A stretch of 64,000 nucleotides of DNA from Hippopus hippopus (Eukaryota; Mollusca; Bivalvia; Cardiida; Cardiidae): assembly GCA_946811185.2 (NCBI GenBank), contig OX328106.1:10086777-10150776 (forward strand), read 5' to 3'. The notes beneath the pieces are model-generated. The model was not told where the DNA came from. It saw only the letters and a list, made by a program, of their open reading frames with translations, and ran no database searches. A program made the translations under genes and the position numbers. Each line of letters starts with the position of its first letter. The first letter of the stretch is position 1. Positions 11,846-23,880 of this stretch are shown piece after piece.

Positions 11846-12474
11846 GTAGGACCGGAAATGTACAGTGTTTTGGATTGTATGTGGTTTGGGATTCTTTACA
11901 TTGACAGTCTGTCACTTGGGTGTTAAAAACTGTGTTCACAAAGTAAGTCAAGCTGGTGCTTTTTCATTTATTTTGATGACTATTATTGAATATTCCTATC
12001 CAGTTATTTGTTTGTTATGTAAAGATCATATCACGAGCACCAGTATGTGCTCTGTGAACCTTCCTAGAGCAATGGAGATGCCTTGATCAGTTGACCGTGC
12101 TGAAAATACAGATGATTTTGTCCAAAACGATGCCGTTTTTATTCGCTTACTCAGCTTTAAAAACCCGTTTTCCCAATGGAAAATGTAAAAACAGTTTCTT
12201 TATTCATATTTTGTGAAAACATGTCAAGGTTTGGTAACAAAGTCGACTATCCTTATCCTTCGTTTAAAATAGAACGTTGAGAAAAGATATTTGTTCAATC
12301 AGTTTTAGTCGGTTGTACATTTAGATATATCAACCGCTTACAAGTGACTTTACAAATTTCTTTTCATGGTAAAAATTGAGTTGTCTTACATGGGGAGAAA
12401 AAAGCTCCCAGAAGGTTTTCGACATTTACAGCAACATTTCGCGAGATTCTTTTTTTTTTAATCGGACAGTGAGT

Positions 12475-12705
12475 TCTTTAAGTCTTTACCTAACGACAAC
12501 ATGTAACACTTGTCCGATTTGAAAGCATTTGCAGACGACAAATTAGATGTTGCCCATAAGTTGGAACTTATCGTTGAAAGGGTAGAAAACATTTTGGGAA
12601 AAAGGAAAAAAATGCTGGTTACCGGAATTTTCTCCTTTTCCAAAAAAATTTTTAAAGCCTTTATCCACATAGTCGTTAAAACTCGGGGTTGTGTGGAAAA
12701 GGTTA
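12475..12705. mobile_element. C-type MITE
   Basis: CTTTACCTAACGAC start, AAATGCTGGTTACC centre, ends at GGAAAAGGTTAAC. Confidence 0.65.
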
Positions 12706-12829
12706 ACTTTAATCGTGTGCTTCTGGTATAAAAAGCATCTACAAAAAGAATGCAAATGTCACTAAAGGTCGCTTGCAAATTTAGAATGAAAAGCAGTTAA
12801 ATGCCGTTTGCTTATTGTTTCGGAATGAT

Positions 12830-13480
12830 TCTGTTCTTCTGTATTAATTGCCATTCTATCATTTCGTTCAAGAAGCATTTAAGCGGAAAATCACATTTCC
12901 TTAGAAACAATTAGACTCTACTATCATGCCCAAAAGTGAATCTCCTCCAAATCCAACCAATCTATTTTCCCAATTGATCAGGCAGGAAATAAATGCCCTC
13001 TTAATACTATGTAATATTTCCCGTTCAACATGTTTCTCGCTCTAAATGGGAGTATTTTCGTCTTTTTCCGCCATTTCCTATTCGGAAGACATTACACGGT
13101 GAATTCCCCCGGATTATATTAGCTTTCCGAACTATCCATAATAAGGCTTTAATTGTTTCTCCGCTCGTCTTCTAACCCTTTGTTCTCCTTTGCCTTTATA
13201 AATGCGGGTACCAAATGACTGAAAAATGATATTTTCAATTAGTAAAACAAAAGGACAGATTGTTGTATTGTGAAAGCCTGTTTTAAACAAAATATATTCC
13301 AGTATATTGGATTGTAGGGATCTAATTTCAAACAGCACAATCTATACAATCTTACCTTGATCTGTGTTAGCCACAAAGCACCTAAAACTTGGCTTCGAGG
13401 CAATACGTGTAAATTTTTCCGACGCGTTTTCGTTTGGCGACTTATTTTGCAGTCCATTGATTATTGCTTTTTTTTTTTCT
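12830..13480. other. Repeat-free stretch
   Basis: About 650 bp without the repeat families; mixed AT with CTCGCTC, CCGCCATTTCC words. No coding signal. May be an ancient or conserved non-coding segment; nothing more can be said. Confidence 0.25.
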
Positions 13481-13699
13481 TTGGTAAAACATTTTTCTTA
13501 ACATGTAAGGCATACTGAAAAAAAACGAAAAATTAGTTGTTTTTTTTGCAAGAGAGTTTTCAAAAGCCTTAAGTTGAGGATTTGTGAAAAGACGTATGTT
13601 TTAGATAAAGGAATTAAATGAAATCGAAATATATCTAAAATTGTTCTTATGATTTGCTTGAATTAAATACAATATAGTCTTTTTTTTTTCATGCAAACG

Positions 13700-13990
13700 C
13701 TCACAATATATCTTTTTGTCACGTTTCGGGTCTGCAGTATTTGCTTTTAGTCCCTTTTTCGGGTATAATACGTTACGTCAAAAACAGGTAGCCAAACCGG
13801 AAGTACTAAGGGTTTTAAAGATGGTTTCGGATATCTTCGGCTTTAACGCACATATTCGCCAGCGATAACTTAATAAACAAGATTACGGCGATCACAATTT
13901 AATTAAAATGGTAATCGCTCCAGATGGGAGGGAATTGTCTCCCTTTGTCTCCAGTCCTTCGATCTGTCGTCTTCACCCTTAGGATAACTA
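13700..13990. other. Repeat-free stretch
   Basis: About 290 bp with homeodomain-like AATTTAATTAAAATGG and CGATCACAA words, no coding. Possible conserved non-coding element ~11 kb upstream of Nkx1; speculative. Confidence 0.2.
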
Positions 13991-14018
13991 CCACAGCTTC
14001 GGTAGCTTCTGCGGACAG

Positions 14019-14073
14019 TGTACATCCAAGATCAGATTGCACAGAACACGCAGTCTGATCTTGGATCTACACC
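14019..14073. repeat. B-type short palindrome
   Basis: Well-preserved: CCAAGATCAGATTGCAC against GCAGTCTGATCTTGG. Confidence 0.8.
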
Positions 14074-14344
14074 GATACTTCAGATAATATAATCAATAAG
14101 TCGTTGCAGTCGTAACAATATCGTATCTTTCGCAATGATTGAAAGTTCCAATTTGCTTTGACAGCGCCGTTAGGGTTACGAACGATCCGTACAAATTAAA
14201 TACCGCTTTACAGTGGAGGGGGAGAGAAAAGCCCCTTTGCGAGTTGCCTCTAAACACTGATTATTGGTCTAAAAGCTTAATAGGGTTACGAACATCACGG
14301 CAAACATTCAATTTTTTACCGTAACGACATCATTGGAGAGGGGA

Positions 14345-14566
14345 ATTATCCCTTTACCAGAATGTATAAGATTTTAGAATTGTTCAAATTGAAAGCTTTT
14401 GCGGACAAGAATATAGTAAGTATAACCTGAATGATGTGACTTTCTGTCTTTAGAAAACATTGCTGGAAAAGGAGAAAATGCTGGTAAACAGCATTTTCTC
14501 CTTTTCCCACAGTGTTTTCAAAAGTTTCAAAGCTAGAATACAGGATTGTTTTGTAAAGGGTTAATG
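14345..14566. mobile_element. C-type MITE
   Basis: Near-perfect centre (GGAGAAAATGCTGGTAAACA, then CAGCATTTTCTCC) and a TTGTAAAGGGTTAA end with TTAA. Confidence 0.75.
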
Positions 14567-14925
14567 GACAGGATTCGGGAAATTCTATGGAAATGAAGCC
14601 AATTTTCGAGCCTAAATAGACACTCGATGACTAGTGATGGTCACAAAAGTGGACGCCGATGGATTGTCAACGAAGAGTCCTTGTTGTAAGATTTTTGTGG
14701 GGCGGGGCGGCATTTCTCTTTTCCTCAACATGCCAAGTCCGGTAACTTAGTAACGTTTCGGACTTTCTATCTCGTGATCGAGTGTTAAAGTCCAAGCACG
14801 GGCAAACTATAGCTTTTTTTTTTATTGGTCGACTTGTAAAAAGTATATCGTCATTACAAAGAACATATATACAAAATAGCTAGGAATTATCAAATTCTGA
14901 TTTCTAAATAAGTAAAATAATTAAT

Positions 14926-15148
14926 TGATTGAATGGTGTTTTACGCCGCTTTCAACATTATTTCAGTAATATCACGACGACAGCTCGCATATCCATGTAT
15001 TTCCTGGATTCTACCAGTACTAAGCTGGGGCTCTGAGGTGCCTTACCCAAGGGCGCTCCCACCAGAGCCCAGCGGATCAGGTGGGGCTCGAGCCCGAGGC
15101 CTCAAGGTCAAGAGTCCCACACTTTACCACTGAGCCACGAAGGACGCC
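14926..15148 (-). mobile_element. tRNA-derived SINE (D family, second subtype)
   Basis: On the - strand: A box TGGCTCAGTGGTAAAGTG, B box GGGCTCGAGCCCC, and the shared tail GTTGAAAGCGGCGTAAAACA next to a GATTGATTGAA-type repeat end. Confidence 0.8.
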
Positions 15149-15324
15149 TCTAAATAAGTAAAATCAAAATAGTATAATTAATGACGTCATCATTTCCTAG
15201 CATTGGTCATTGTGTATATTTATACAAAAATAGACGTTTACTACGTCATGCACGAGCCGGTTTTTCGAGGAAAATATTGTGTCGAAGAAATTATGACTAA
15301 ACTAGTTTTTTTTTTTATTGATGA

Positions 15325-15628
15325 TTGATTGATTGTATGGGGTTTAACACCGTTTTCAACATTATTTCAGTTATATCACGATGGCCAGTGCACGTAATCG
15401 TGCTTTCCTGGAGTTTCTTTTACCAGGAGTCTGCACAAATTTCTTTCCAAGCCAGTGGCTGCTTTCCCACATAACCATCGTAGAAACAATGATCAGCGGT
15501 GAGAGAGGAATGAATCATGTCGCAATGACTATCATCAGTCCTCGGAGAGAAATTAGCCGAGCCGGGAATCGAACTATCGACCCTCTGTCCTTGAGTCCTA
15601 TACGCTACCGTCTGCGCTACTGGCTCGG
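15325..15628 (-). mobile_element. tRNA-derived SINE (D family, first subtype)
   Basis: Full length: TTGATTGATTGTATGGGG end, body GATCAGCGGTGAGAGAGG, tRNA-like head with GGGAATCGAAC and CTGCGCTACTGGCTCGG on +. Confidence 0.8.
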
Positions 15629-15678
15629 TAACTAGTTTCTTGAGTGTTTCAAAATACCATTTACAGAGAAAGTCGGAT

Positions 15679-15953
15679 TTATGATCCGTGAAAAGGGGGC
15701 TTAATGCATCTGCAAAAACTATCGACCCAGATCTGCCTGTGCAGTCCGCGCAAGCTGACCTGTATCAAAACTCAGTGCTAGATCTATTGATCAATTTTCT
15801 GCATGTCAAAGGACCAGTATGCATGCCTCGAGATTCAGTCAGTTATCATACAAAATGGATTTTATTGATCTATATAATTATGTGATGACTTGCTTGGTAT
15901 CATGCATCACGAAGATGCATTAAACCCTCTTTTACTGCAACATGGCTCAAATA
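15679..15953. mobile_element. A-type palindromic MITE
   Basis: ATGATCCGTGAAAAGGGGGC start; inner GCAGTCCGCGCAAGCTGACC; inverted end near CATGGCTCAAATA. Confidence 0.7.
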
Positions 15954-16069
15954 TGTTTGTTCAAATGTTATAAAGTTAGAAGCTTGATGATAGATCTAAA
16001 AGTTTGTTTGTTTTTTTTTTTACCATAAGTTGGATATCTATCCGATAACTCAGCAAATTTCTATCCTAG

Positions 16070-16160
16070 GACTGATGATAGATCTAGTCATTGCGACAGA
16101 ATTCAATCCTTTCTCTACATTGATCACTGTTTCAACGATGGACGTGTAGGAAAGCAGATT
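16070..16160 (+). repeat. SINE fragment (D family)
   Basis: Inverse of the D body (GTCATTGCGACAG, GATCACTGTTTCAACGATGG); head and tail missing. Confidence 0.5.
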
Positions 16161-16609
16161 GGATGAAAAAGGAAAGGTACAAAATCCGATTGTGGCGATC
16201 TACGCTCTTTTATTTGAAAGAAACTCAAGCCGGATAATGTCGAAGTGTTAACGTGTTAAAAATCATAGTCTAAAAAAAAAACATCATAATTCTCCAAAGA
16301 TGGAGAGATCATGATGTGAATCAAGTCAGAGAATGATCAGATGTCGCTGCAGTAGCGCCCGGTTAGCAGGGGAAACAATTCAGTCGACCTTAATCACCAA
16401 CTAAACCCTTCAAAATGTGGCGGTCACATGATTCCCTGGCGATCACAGCCACTGGTGGTATTGCAGAAAGACAGCATCGTTCCATGGAACTATATAGATC
16501 TACAAAAAAAAGAAGGGTTTTTTGCCCTTCTCCTTTTTACATGCCATGTGAAAATGTGACCGTGAATTAGATCTACTTCCTTTCTGTCTTCTTTTTTTCT
16601 CATTCTTAC

Positions 16610-16632
16610 AGATCTAGATCTAGATCTACATG
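16610..16632. repeat. GATCTA tandem repeat
   Basis: Three tandem GATCTA units; the word TAGATCTA is scattered at unusual density through about 15960-17900. Confidence 0.6.
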
Positions 16633-17130
16633 CAGTGAGGATATGTCCCTGTAAAATGTTTTTTAAAAGTACGTGAACCAGTTATCACTCCAAGTTATTT
16701 TTTTTCGGGATATAAATTAACAAAATTGCAGAGGAACTGTCTTAATTTTGTTAAGGGAATCTGGGACCGTTCGCCCCTTTTTCACATGTATACATCCACG
16801 AAAAAAGCATGCATTCTACTTTTAGCAACGCTCAAAATTAGTTTTGGCAAAGCCGGAATTCGAACTCAAAACCCCTTGATTTCAAGATCTAGAATCTAGG
16901 TCGTCATTCGAATTATTAGATATTTGTTCCACAAATCATTCATGTTGCTCGTATTGAGGCTTTGCCTTTTTCATATTACGTGTATACTGAAACAAACAAT
17001 TATCCTATTTCTTTTATGCTCTTCAGTTCAAATTTCAAATTTCTGCTCATCGTGAAAAATATGTGCTTTTTTCAAGCGAAATAGATCTAGAGCTATTCAA
17101 TCTAGTGGATATGGACTATTTGTAATTTAA

Positions 17131-17205
17131 TGACGTCATTAGTGATGTTGACTACGTCATGAAGCTTGACGTCACCCGCTAAAATCCATTTAGGTTCTAT
17201 AAATA
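17131..17205. promoter_or_regulatory. CRE cluster with TATA box
   Basis: Two full TGACGTCA sites (17131-17138, 17167-17174) with a half-site ACGTCA between, followed 24 bp later by TATAAATA (17198-17205). A third full site lies at 17476-17483. This is promoter-like, but no gene follows on + and the sequence may be part of a repeat. Confidence 0.35.
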
Positions 17206-17215
17206 ACGGCGGTAT

Positions 17216-17322
17216 CTTAAGGAATGAAGAGAACTTTCTTTTCACACAGTGATTAGGTTTTTTTTTTTTTATCATACATCCATGAAAACAAAAAAAAAAA
17301 AAAGTCTCTTCATTCCTTATAA
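17216..17322. repeat. Short inverted repeat (hairpin)
   Basis: TAAGGAATGAAGAGA at 17218-17232 is inverted as TCTCTTCATTCCTTA near 17306-17320, with a T- and A-rich loop. Confidence 0.6.
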
Positions 17323-18037
17323 TTCAATATCACAGACAACAAATATGCACTTAAATAATACTAACTGCCTTCTTTTGTAAATCCAACATTTCGTATTTAT
17401 TTAATGTCCATTTCAGTTGATATTTCATAGCACGGTAAAACTGTTCGTTCGTGACGTAAAAATGACCTTAATCCATGACGTCATTATAGTATTGACCATT
17501 TGCAGATTTAGTAGATTTATTATTAGAAGTTCAATACGCTAGAATTAAGTTGAAAATAAGATTGTTTCAACCCAGCAAAGTGACAATAAGTTTTAAACTG
17601 TCTCTTTGAATTTATTGTTGGATTTTTTTTTTTCAATATTCAGAGAAAGTACATGCAGCAGCTAGCAATTTGAACTTCGGACTCGCTATAAAATCAGAAA
17701 GAAAAACATTATAAAATACGTATACATGTACATGTTTGGTTACATTAGTTTGACTGCAAAAGTAGTTCCGGTACTGCTTTTTTTTTTTCATGGAGTTATA
17801 AAAAAAGAATTTCAGCCAAACAGAACTCGCCATTGTTCATGGAAAAAAAACTAGGTCTAATATTGAATTATTAAAAAATAGAAGTAGAATAGATCTAACA
17901 TACACCAAAGAATTATAACGTTCATGGGTGAATTGTAAAGATATAATTCAGTGTTAGATATTACTGAAAAGCATAAAAGAAAACAACGTTAATTAATGAC
18001 GCAATTCAGTCCCGTTGACAGGAAAATTTGCGGACAG

Positions 18038-18091
18038 CATAGATCAAGATCAGACTGCATATGTGGCATGTGGTCTAATCTTGGGTCTAAA
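18038..18091. repeat. B-type short palindrome
   Basis: TAGATCAAGATCAGACTGCA against TGGTCTAATCTTGGGTCTA. Confidence 0.7.
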
Positions 18092-18334
18092 CCATCCGCT
18101 TGTTAAGTCAAGCCTGTAAGATAAAAATTCAATGTGAGGTTTAGTGAATTGTGTTTTCATCCGTTGAATGACTGATTTTTGCGTTTATTTATCGTCGCCA
18201 CCTGTTACCCATATGGGCGACGCCCCTTGAGGGCTGTTAGTATTTTTACGGGGGATAATGCAGATACAGGACGAAACCCATCCTAAGTTAAGCCTAGTTC
18301 TTTAACGTGGTCGGTATATATGTTACAGTAAATC

Positions 18335-18490
18335 TGTGAAACTAGGAATTTCATGAAATACCCTAAAAAAACCAGGAAATTCGTGAAATGACTGTTTTAC
18401 TTAGTGATTTCGCGAAATGCCTGATTTTTTCAGGAATTTCGTGAAATGACTAGAAAATACCTTCAGTCATTTCATGAAATTCCTGAAATT
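18335..18490. repeat. Array of TTTCGTGAAATGAC-type words
   Basis: At least five direct and inverted occurrences of GGAATTTC(A/G)TGAAAT separated by 20-40 bp. Related words recur at 20165-20205, so the two may be ends of one ~1.9 kb element (18335-20205). Confidence 0.5.
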
Positions 18491-18627
18491 ACTTCATCTT
18501 CACTGTTTTATTGATTGGTAGATCTAGTATGATATTGATAAGTCCCAATATTTCTGTATCATTCATATTATTTTGCATGACTGAAGAACCAGACAACAAC
18601 TTTTAGGTTCAAACGCTATACATACAA

Positions 18628-18690
18628 CATGCATGACTATAAACTTTGTTAAGTTTTTGTCAAAAAAAAAAAAGATGTTCTGTTCTATTC
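18628..18690 (+). repeat. Retroposon 3' tail, second copy
   Basis: GACTATAAACTTTGTTAAG... GATGTTCTGTTCTATTCTG, matching 11505-11571. Confidence 0.5.
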
Positions 18691-18699
18691 TGCTAAAAT

Positions 18700-18810
18700 T
18701 TGTCAAAGAAAGGATAGAGCACATTGTTGGAAAAGGAGAAAATACTGGTTACAAACTTTTTTTTCCTTTCCCACATCTTTTTCAACAGTTTCTTTCTAAA
18801 ATGTGACTTG
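18700..18810. repeat. C-type MITE fragment
   Basis: GAGCACATTGTTGGAAAAGG and AAATACTGGTTAC from the C centre; ends missing. Confidence 0.5.
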
Positions 18811-19840
18811 TTTATTCTTATGTCTATTCATGAAATTTTACCTATTTGACAAACTATATGAAAAATGAACTTGACAAGATATTACATAAACTAGAAGCCC
18901 TTGAGGGTCAGAATCGTTCTACTGACAGAGAATTTGCTTTTTTTTCTGGCATAAATCATTCATTCATGATGCAAAAAGGGAAAAGACAAACACACAAAAA
19001 CAGGGGGAGTGGTTGTTGCAACTGGGCTTAAACCCACTAAAATAGCATATCTAGTAGGCATGGTGAGCTGAACAAATAGTGAAGTAATTGAAATACATTT
19101 TGTCAAAACCAATTACTTTGGAATACCGCAAAATTTGATAGGGTTTAAGAACTCACTGTATAAAACAATCCCTGCAAGTTTCAAAGAAAGGTGGCCAATA
19201 ATATGGACTGTGTGTGAATAAACAAGACTGTCATCAAATGGCTGCTTTTCCTAAACTGAGTGACTGCTGGGTTTTTCGTCTTTTTTGACAGGGTTCAGTT
19301 CCTTGATGATTCACATGATCAGTGCAAGTTTCAAAAATACTGAATAAAAAAGGCCGACTTGAATGTATTCGTGTTAACAAAAAATGTACTCGTACCTTTG
19401 TAAAAGATGTTTGTTACATCATGTATGTATTGTTATGGCTAGAAACACTGTAAGTGTTTAAAGCTTTAATAAAGAGTATGAGTATATCTTCAACTTTAGA
19501 CGGCTACTTTTCGCTTACTAATTGTCAGATTATTTTTCAAAATCAATCGGCTTATATTAAAAACTTTAAGTACAGTTTTGATTAACCATTTCCCAAGTAC
19601 ATATGAGTTAAACAAACTCAGAAAGCATATCAGTTAAACTGGTATGTAAGAGTAAATTTATATCACTTGAGAGTTACCAAATGTCGAATTCTTAGTTTTT
19701 CTTTTTACAAGTCAGACTATTAGGATGTATACTATTGCAAAGCCGCTGCACCTGCAAACAAATCAATCTATTTGTATCAACTTATGTACTTTTGGTATCT
19801 TTATAATTACAAATAAATGCATATCAGACTTTTTTTTACA

Positions 19841-20130
19841 ATAAAATGCAATATGAGTTCAAAATTTTAAGCAAGTCAATAAGTATGTGTTTAATTAATG
19901 AAAAAATAGCAAGTTATAAAGAGTTAGTTATCAAGTATCAACTGTTTAACGGACACATCATTTCACACATTTCCTGAATCGATAAAATGCAATATGAACT
20001 CAGATTTTTTAAGCAGGTCAATAAGCATGTGATTAATTAATGAAAAAAAAAAGCAAGTTATAAAGAGTTAGTCATTAAGTAGCACACGAGCTGTTTAAAA
20101 GACACATCATTTCACACATTTCCTGAACCA
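19841..20130. repeat. Tandem duplication, ~140 bp unit
   Basis: The segment from AATAAAATGCAATATGAG to CATTTCACACATTTCCTGAA occurs twice in a row (about 19841-19980 and 19981-20130) with ~85-90% identity by eye. Confidence 0.8.
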
Positions 20131-20338
20131 TGAAAAAGTCTGTAGTAAATCTGTGTAAAAATGTCTCGCGATTTTCAGACATTTCACGAAATTCCTGAAA
20201 AAAAAACGTTACACGTTCTTTAAACGATTGTCCGGTCAGGTGAAACGATCATGACATTGCAACGGTCGGGCCTGATGGGCTCCTTTGCCCTTAACCCTAG
20301 GGCTGTTAAACTCGACTCAGTTCCCTTTTGTGGACGGG

Positions 20339-20389
20339 ATAGATCAAGATCAGAGCACACAGAATGCACCGTCTGATCTCGGGGCTACA
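20339..20389. repeat. B-type short palindrome
   Basis: ATAGATCAAGATCAGA against GTCTGATCTCGGGGCTA. Confidence 0.65.
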
Positions 20390-20524
20390 CTGACTTTCTC
20401 ATAGGATGATATTTTCTGGCTAGAAGAACTTTGAAATCGCAATTTCTTGGTTTTTACTTTTGGATAGAATTTTTCGTTTAATCCATCAGGTACTCAATCC
20501 TAAACCAAATAAAACAAAATTTTA

Positions 20525-20772
20525 GGATCTTCCAAACTGTAGGCATTTGCAGACGACATGTCAATACAGCTAAAATGATAAGATATGTCTTTGATATGAT
20601 AGAAAACATCGTTGGAAAAGGAGAAAATGCTGGTCACCAGCATTTTTCCCTTTTTCCACGATGTTTTTAAAAAGCTTCAGCATTTTCTCCTTTTCCCACG
20701 ATGTTTAAAAAAGAAAACAGTCTTTCTCAGGGTCATTTAAAACTCAGTTTGGCTAAGGGGAAAGGGTTAGCC
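20525..20772. mobile_element. C-type MITE with duplicated centre
   Basis: The central CAGCATTTT(T/C)(C/T)CC...CACGATGTTT segment is repeated twice (20638-20668 and 20688-20712). Ends AAGGGTTAG. Confidence 0.65.
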
Positions 20773-21258
20773 AGTGATCTAGGATTACTAACGACCGTGT
20801 ATGCTAAGTTTCAAAAATCTCTTAATAGCCTCAATTGAAATCTTTCTCCCCTAATAAATTACCCAAAGATTTAAACTTGATCGAAATAAATGAAAAATAA
20901 ACACTAATGTTGAAATAGTCCATACTCCGTAAACATCGCGGCAGCGCGTGAAACTTTTAGACGTGTTTAAGAGTTGTCGAAAGCTGGTGATCGCTTGTTT
21001 ACATTGCTTTGATAAAGCGAACCCAAATTGTAATCAATACTGGGCTCTGCCCATTTAAAACCCATTCGGGTGGGCTTTATCTACCCTTCAGGGCAATATT
21101 AGGTCGATATGAAAAAAAGAGGTACTTTTTACTTAATTACTTTAAATTGTGGTAACACTGATTGTTTGATTGATTGGTTGGTTGCTAGAGTGGTTGATTG
21201 ATTGGTCGATTACCCATTAGGCTGCTAAGAGCGACTCAAAGCGCTTTTGCAGACATTT

Positions 21259-21309
21259 TAGATCAAGATTAGACTGCACGGAGAGTGCAGTCTGATCTTG
21301 GATCTACAC
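21259..21309. repeat. B-type short palindrome
   Basis: Well-preserved copy with the CACAGTCCG tail. Confidence 0.75.
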
Positions 21310-21494
21310 AGTCCGATAAGAAGTTATTTTTCCTCAGAAATAATTTCAAAAAATCAATATTTACGTTTTTAACTATTTTGCTGGAAAATTTTATCTAATT
21401 TATTTTGCAGATTAAGGTTTAATAAATCAAGTAATTCTGTGTCTGCTAGTCTTACACTGCTGGACTGTACAGAAAGAGCAGCCTGATCTTTGAT

Positions 21495-21735
21495 CTGAAA
21501 ACGAGGAAATGCTAGTTTCCAGCATTTTTTTTTCGCACATGTTTTCTAGCCTTTTTTAAAGCACTTTTCACACAATTCTGAATTTTAAAGACTTTTAAAA
21601 CAACATTGTCCTCTTTTCTCACGATATTTTCTACCCGACCAAAGACAAATTCCATCTTTTGAGCCACATTTAAATTGTCATTCGCAAATGCTTTCAATTT
21701 GGACAAGTCTACAGTTTTGTCGTGTGTTAAAGAGT
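21495..21735. mobile_element. C-type MITE
   Basis: Contains GGAAATGCTAGTTTCCAGCA centre and the GTGTTAAAGAGTTAA end with TTAA. Confidence 0.6.
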
Positions 21736-21779
21736 TAAAACAAATCACATCATTTAAGCGACATTCAGGTACCGTATAC

Positions 21780-21960
21780 ACCAACCATTCTTTCGACCGT
21801 TATTAGTCTTATTCCTCAGAATTTTCTTAATGTGAAAATAACACAACGTCTGATTAGCTTAACCATCTGGTGTAGCCAATCAGAGGTTGTATTACTATTA
21901 CATTTCGAAAACCTTGGAGAATAAGACTAAGAATGTTCTTATGAATAACTGGTTAATACA
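21780..21960. mobile_element. E-type palindromic MITE
   Basis: Family E: ~170-190 bp with ends ATTCACCAACCATTCTTAAG and its inverse, and a centre CTGATTGGCTAAACCA / TGGTTTAGCCAATCAG. Non-coding. This copy is slightly diverged. Confidence 0.7.
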
Positions 21961-22204
21961 GACCCTACTGTCGTCTGCCTAAAATTTGTCGTCTGGTAAA
22001 GAACTTGAATAATATGTTCAAATATGGAAATTTTACGTTTTTTTTTTTTTTTGTAAGACATGGGGGAGGGGGGGGGGGTTGGAACTTATATATCGTGGAA
22101 CGAAATGAATCAGCATTTATAATTTCTGCTGCAGTCTGAACTTGATCTACCCGTCGATATTTTACCTGAAATCGTCAACAGTATTGTGAAAGGGAAATGA
22201 AATG

Positions 22205-22391
22205 TAAGATGCATTGGTAAAAATCTATTTTGTCTAACAACCGACGGAATCTTTAGGTGGAGTAGCCTTTGACATGCGGAAAATTTGGCCAATAGGGAAA
22301 AAGTTTCGACCCAGGTCAGCCTGTGCGGATTGCGCAGACTGACCTGGGTCGAGACTTTTAGCAGATGCAGTTAACCCCCTTTTGTCAGAGC
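22205..22391. repeat. A-type MITE, 5' truncated
   Basis: Keeps the TTTGTCTAACAACCGACGG segment, the GACCTGGGTCGA palindrome and the CAGAGCATGGCTCA end. Confidence 0.65.
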
Positions 22392-22644
22392 ATGGCTCAA
22401 ACAAATTTTTACATAGTTGTAAACGACGTTAACCCTCTGCTTTTCCCTGAAATTTGAATTTATTCAGTGATATCATTCATATTTGACACTAACCTATCGT
22501 TACGACACTATTCCACGGTACAGAGTTCTGAATCAGTTATGAGGATTTTTTATTTATCAGTTTTTATCAGAATGATAACTGAAGTGCATCGACTTGTCAC
22601 CCACCCTAGAAAGCCGCTTTCTTACCGATAAAACATTTTAGCCA

Positions 22645-22896
22645 TTCTCTGAAAAAAAAAACGGGCTTAATAAGCATGATACCAAGCAAGTCGTCACAAA
22701 ATATGGATCCATTAGCCCTATTTTCCCTAACAAACGACTGGATCTGGAGGTAGGGAGGTCCTTTGCTATGCAGAAAATTGACCAATTGCAAAAGATTTCG
22801 ACCCATGACAGCCTTCGCGGACTGCACAGGTTGACATAGGTCGATACTTTTTTTTTTAAAAGATGCATTAAGCCCCCTTTTCACAGAGCATGGCTC
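22645..22896. mobile_element. A-type palindromic MITE
   Basis: TCTGAAAAAA...GGGCTTAATAAGCATGA start and CACAGAGCATGGCTC end; internal deletion near the left end. Confidence 0.65.
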
Positions 22897-22963
22897 TTTT
22901 CTGTAACCAAGTTATTGCTCATTTCATCTGGTAAATATGTTACTGTTTTTCCAAACGAAAATA

Positions 22964-23511
22964 CACTCAACAAAACTTCTAAACTCACACTTTTAAGCAG
23001 TAATTCCCCGTAGACCTTTTTTTTTCGACGCTGTCCAGAACGGTGACATTTCATGTCGTTTGTTTTTTTGCAGGACTATCGACCAATGTCAAAACATACC
23101 TGAAATCTGAAAAAAAATTATTTTTTTTGTTAAAAGAACTTAAGTAACATCCATTCACATAACAATGAAAACGGAAAATTCAAATCCTTGAAAATTGCAT
23201 GCTCGTTTTCTCGGATTAATTGTTTGTGCAGAAAATAATTTTCATGTTTTTTTTCTAATTGGTGACAAAATTTCAGTAATTTAAGCTTCTCTTTTTAAAC
23301 TGTTTTGTCTGATAGACATCACGCATGCGGAATCGATGTGGGTTTTCCTCTTTAAAAAGACATACCTTCTATTGGCGGAAACGAGAATAAGTTCATTACA
23401 ATACCATGACTAACGTCAAGATATATGTTACCATTTCTTTCCATGTACATGTCTATTACTTCCTCAAATTTATAGGAGAAACAATAGTGGCGGTTTAGAA
23501 GTTTTGCTGAG
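22964..23511. mobile_element. G-type TIR MITE, copy 1 (548 bp)
   Basis: Flanked by TA (22962-22963, 23512-23513), with terminal inverted repeats CACTCAACAAAACTTCTAAA and CTCAGCAAAACTTCTAAACC. TA duplication points to mobilisation by a Tc1/mariner transposase. Non-coding. An A-type repeat begins within a few bases of its right end. Confidence 0.85.
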
Positions 23512-23515
23512 TATA

Positions 23516-23740
23516 TATGAGCCGTGCTCTGGTAAAAGGGGAATTAATACGTCTGGAAAAGGTATCAACTTAGGTTAGCCTGCGTAGTCAGCGCAGGCTG
23601 ACCTATGTCGAAACCTTTTGCCATTGGTAAATTTTCTGCGTGTCCAAGCACAATCTTACCCCAGGATTCATCTGACTGTAAGACGTAGTGGACTTTATGG
23701 ATCAGTATAATTATATGATGACTTGTTTAATAGCCACCAT
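23516..23740. repeat. A-type MITE, right end missing
   Basis: ATGAGCCGTGCTCTGG start directly beside the G-type MITE; inner AGTCAGCGCAGGCTGACC; stops near TATGATGACTTG. Confidence 0.65.
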
Positions 23741-23769
23741 TTTCTACTTTTCCTTCTATGCTTTCTACC

Positions 23770-23880
23770 ATTTTAAAGGAAAAAGTACTACTATTTCTTT
23801 CGCATTTTATTTGTCGTCTGCAAATGCTTTCAGTTTGGACAGGCCTAAAATTTTGTTGTCTGGTAAAGTGGTAAAGAACG
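23770..23880. repeat. C-type MITE fragment
   Basis: GTCGTCTGCAAATGCTTTCA to GTCTGGTAAAG, the right third of the family. Confidence 0.6.
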
